From positions 9,481,658 through 9,545,657 of the forward strand of contig OU015668.1 in NCBI GenBank assembly GCA_907165275.2: a DNA stretch of 64,000 nucleotides, read 5' to 3'. Both the position numbers and the translations under genes were made by a program. The first letter of the stretch is position 1. Each line of letters begins with the position of its first letter. Source of the stretch: Zygaena filipendulae (taxonomy: Eukaryota; Arthropoda; Insecta; Lepidoptera; Zygaenidae). Below are positions 62,962 through 64,000 of the stretch, piece by piece. The notes under the pieces were generated by a model. That model did not search any database. It worked only from the letters and a program-made list of their open reading frames with translations, and was not told the origin of the DNA.

Positions 62962-62976
62962 GAATCCCACTTCTGA
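62962..62976 (-). promoter_or_regulatory. Candidate tRNA-Leu primer binding site
   Basis: TCAGAAGTGGGATTC on the minus strand directly abuts the LTR. Eukaryotic tRNA-Leu ends GAATCCCACTTCTGACA before CCA (remembered), so the match is 15 nt, offset from the CCA end. Confidence 0.6.
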
Positions 62977-63826
62977 TGTTAGATAGGGGGAGGTACTTTA
63001 AAACTCTAGGAACCTCTGGTAAAAACCTGAGTAGTAGCAGTTATAGAAAATAAATGAAATGACAAGATATTCAATTAATGTTCCTTTATTCCTTGTTGGA
63101 TTACTCTTTTAATTACTACCGCTTCGGAAAGTGTTATAGCTGTGGAGAAGAAGCGGCGGAAGAAACTCCCTAGCAACACTATGTCTCAAACATAATATAA
63201 TTTATATGTCAAATTACAATCAATATATATCATAAGTAGGTACACCCTAAGTTACATAACATATCAACATGAGTAAGATCAGCATGGATCTATATAATTC
63301 CATAGCCTCGAATCTATGGCATCGTAAACAATATCTATTAAAAGAAATGAATCACAAGTTATTGAAACAATAATAATGGGTTTTGAAATAGAGTAAGTCT
63401 AGGTACTTAACTTTCGATATCACTGATTAACGCCGCCCGTGGTGTCCACCAAACGACTCAGGATAACAATAGTACAATAATCACAATAATAATTACAATA
63501 ATGTCGTAGTGTAGTCAGCAGGGGCTTTTATACTAAGATTCTCCCTCCAATTTCCACAACACATTTACACTTAACCAATCAGAAACAAGAGAATTACCCC
63601 GCCACAATAGCATTGCGGCGGGTAGACGGATTAACCAATCAGAAACAAGATTCAACCCGCCACAATAACATTGGGGCGGGTAGACTGAATAATAACAATT
63701 GATATTCCTTGATAACTTTTAAATGTAAGGTAGTATGTACAAATACTAACAGCTCAAAGTAGGTAGGTACCAAACAATACATTTTTAAATAATAATTAAT
63801 CTATTCATTTAATAATAACCTATTAC
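62977..63826 (-). repeat. LARD 5' LTR (in element orientation)
   Basis: Matches 58498-59347 at a constant offset of 4479, one base different. Confidence 0.75.
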
Positions 63827-63829
63827 CCG

Positions 63830-64000
63830 CATAGTTTCACGTTTTCACCTTCTTGTCAACTTTTAAAAATTTATATTCTGTTTTTTGTATCGCTCGCTAG
63901 TCTGTTCCTAGACACTGGCCATCCGTAATAAAAAAAAAAACAAAAGAAAACACATGTCGAAAATCGAACGGCATCGCGAAACCCAATATCAGAAACAGAA
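63830..64000. other. Flank after the LARD
   Basis: 'catagtttcacgttttcacc' and AT-rich sequence with an A-run near 63930. No gene seen before the window ends. Confidence 0.3.

Larger units (their letters stand above)
58498..63826 (-). mobile_element. Putative young non-autonomous LTR element (LARD)
   Basis: Two direct repeats, 58498-59347 and 62977-63826, match over 850 bp with a single difference noted (59317 A, 63796 T). They read TGTTAGATAG... to ...ACCTATTA, where 'CCCG' flanks both outer sides (58494-58497 and 63826-63829), so the LTR proper probably ends one base before the repeat end. The minus strand next to the right LTR reads TCAGAAGTGGGATTC (62962-62976), matching the 3' region of eukaryotic tRNA-Leu. 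A minus-strand TATAAAAG and AATAAA in the LTR agree with this orientation. The ~3.6 kb interior has no gag, protease or integrase. Alternative: a segmental duplication, less likely given the PBS and target duplication. Confidence 0.7.

Noticed and set aside
58498..63826. Simple segmental duplication as explanation for the 850-bp repeats
   Set aside because: The 4-bp flanking duplication, PBS match and TATA/poly(A) signals in consistent orientation favour an LTR element, though duplication cannot be excluded by reading alone.

Overview
The window looks like a piece of a lepidopteran (moth or butterfly) nuclear genome. It is AT-rich and gene-poor. It is packed with short non-autonomous elements, above all Helitrons of the Lep1 type (3' ends with a CCGCGG stem-loop followed by CTAGT), and it is full of the GTAGGTACCTAC-type words common in Lepidoptera. 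Almost all short open frames are chance frames or parts of repeats. No prokaryotic genes, CRISPR arrays or operons are present.

Layout. (1) 1-18.3 kb: intergenic or intronic DNA with many Helitrons, nested MITEs (a 34-bp TIR element at 3.98 kb, foldbacks at 5.4-6.5 kb, a SINE inside a MITE at 7.6-8.2 kb) and islands of non-repetitive sequence at about 8.9-9.4, 11.2-11.7 and 17.4-18.2 kb. (2) 19.6-26.5 kb: the only convincing host protein-coding signal, all on the + strand. An internal exon (19661-19736) and a terminal exon (19848-20002 plus 3'UTR) join in frame across a 111-bp GT-AG intron and encode a Pro/Ser-rich C-terminus. About 3 kb downstream lies a textbook TATA+initiator promoter (23131/23163) with an ATG-free first exon and a splice donor. 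A further exon at 26334 encodes a 38-residue Pro-rich peptide that shares the motif VYxxxTNLMP with the upstream terminal exon. (3) 30376-37991: an intact-looking BEL/Pao LTR retrotransposon on the minus strand, with 752-bp LTRs, TTAAT target-site duplication, PBS, polypurine tract and one uninterrupted gag-pol frame of 2013 codons from its first ATG. (4) 38-58 kb: more Helitrons, a tRNA-Met(CAT) gene at 41416-41488, two copies of a tRNA-derived SINE, three 223-bp MITEs and several retroelement 3' tails. (5) 58498-63826: two 850-bp direct repeats differing at one base, with a 4-bp duplication, a tRNA-Leu-like PBS and a minus-strand TATA box. They enclose about 3.6 kb without gag-pol, which is probably a young non-autonomous LTR element (LARD). 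Its interior contains a decayed RTE-like non-LTR reverse transcriptase.

A nine-copy, about 330-bp MITE family (here called family A) is spread over the whole window. Each copy carries two TGACGTCA palindromes (the CRE/ATF consensus) about 45 bp apart; 17 of 18 sites are intact. The strongest leads are this CRE-bearing family, the putative mini-gene with its own promoter next to a homologous exon, and the young LARD.

All identifications rest on reading the sequence and on general family knowledge; no database search was possible. Element boundaries, especially of old Helitron copies, are approximate.
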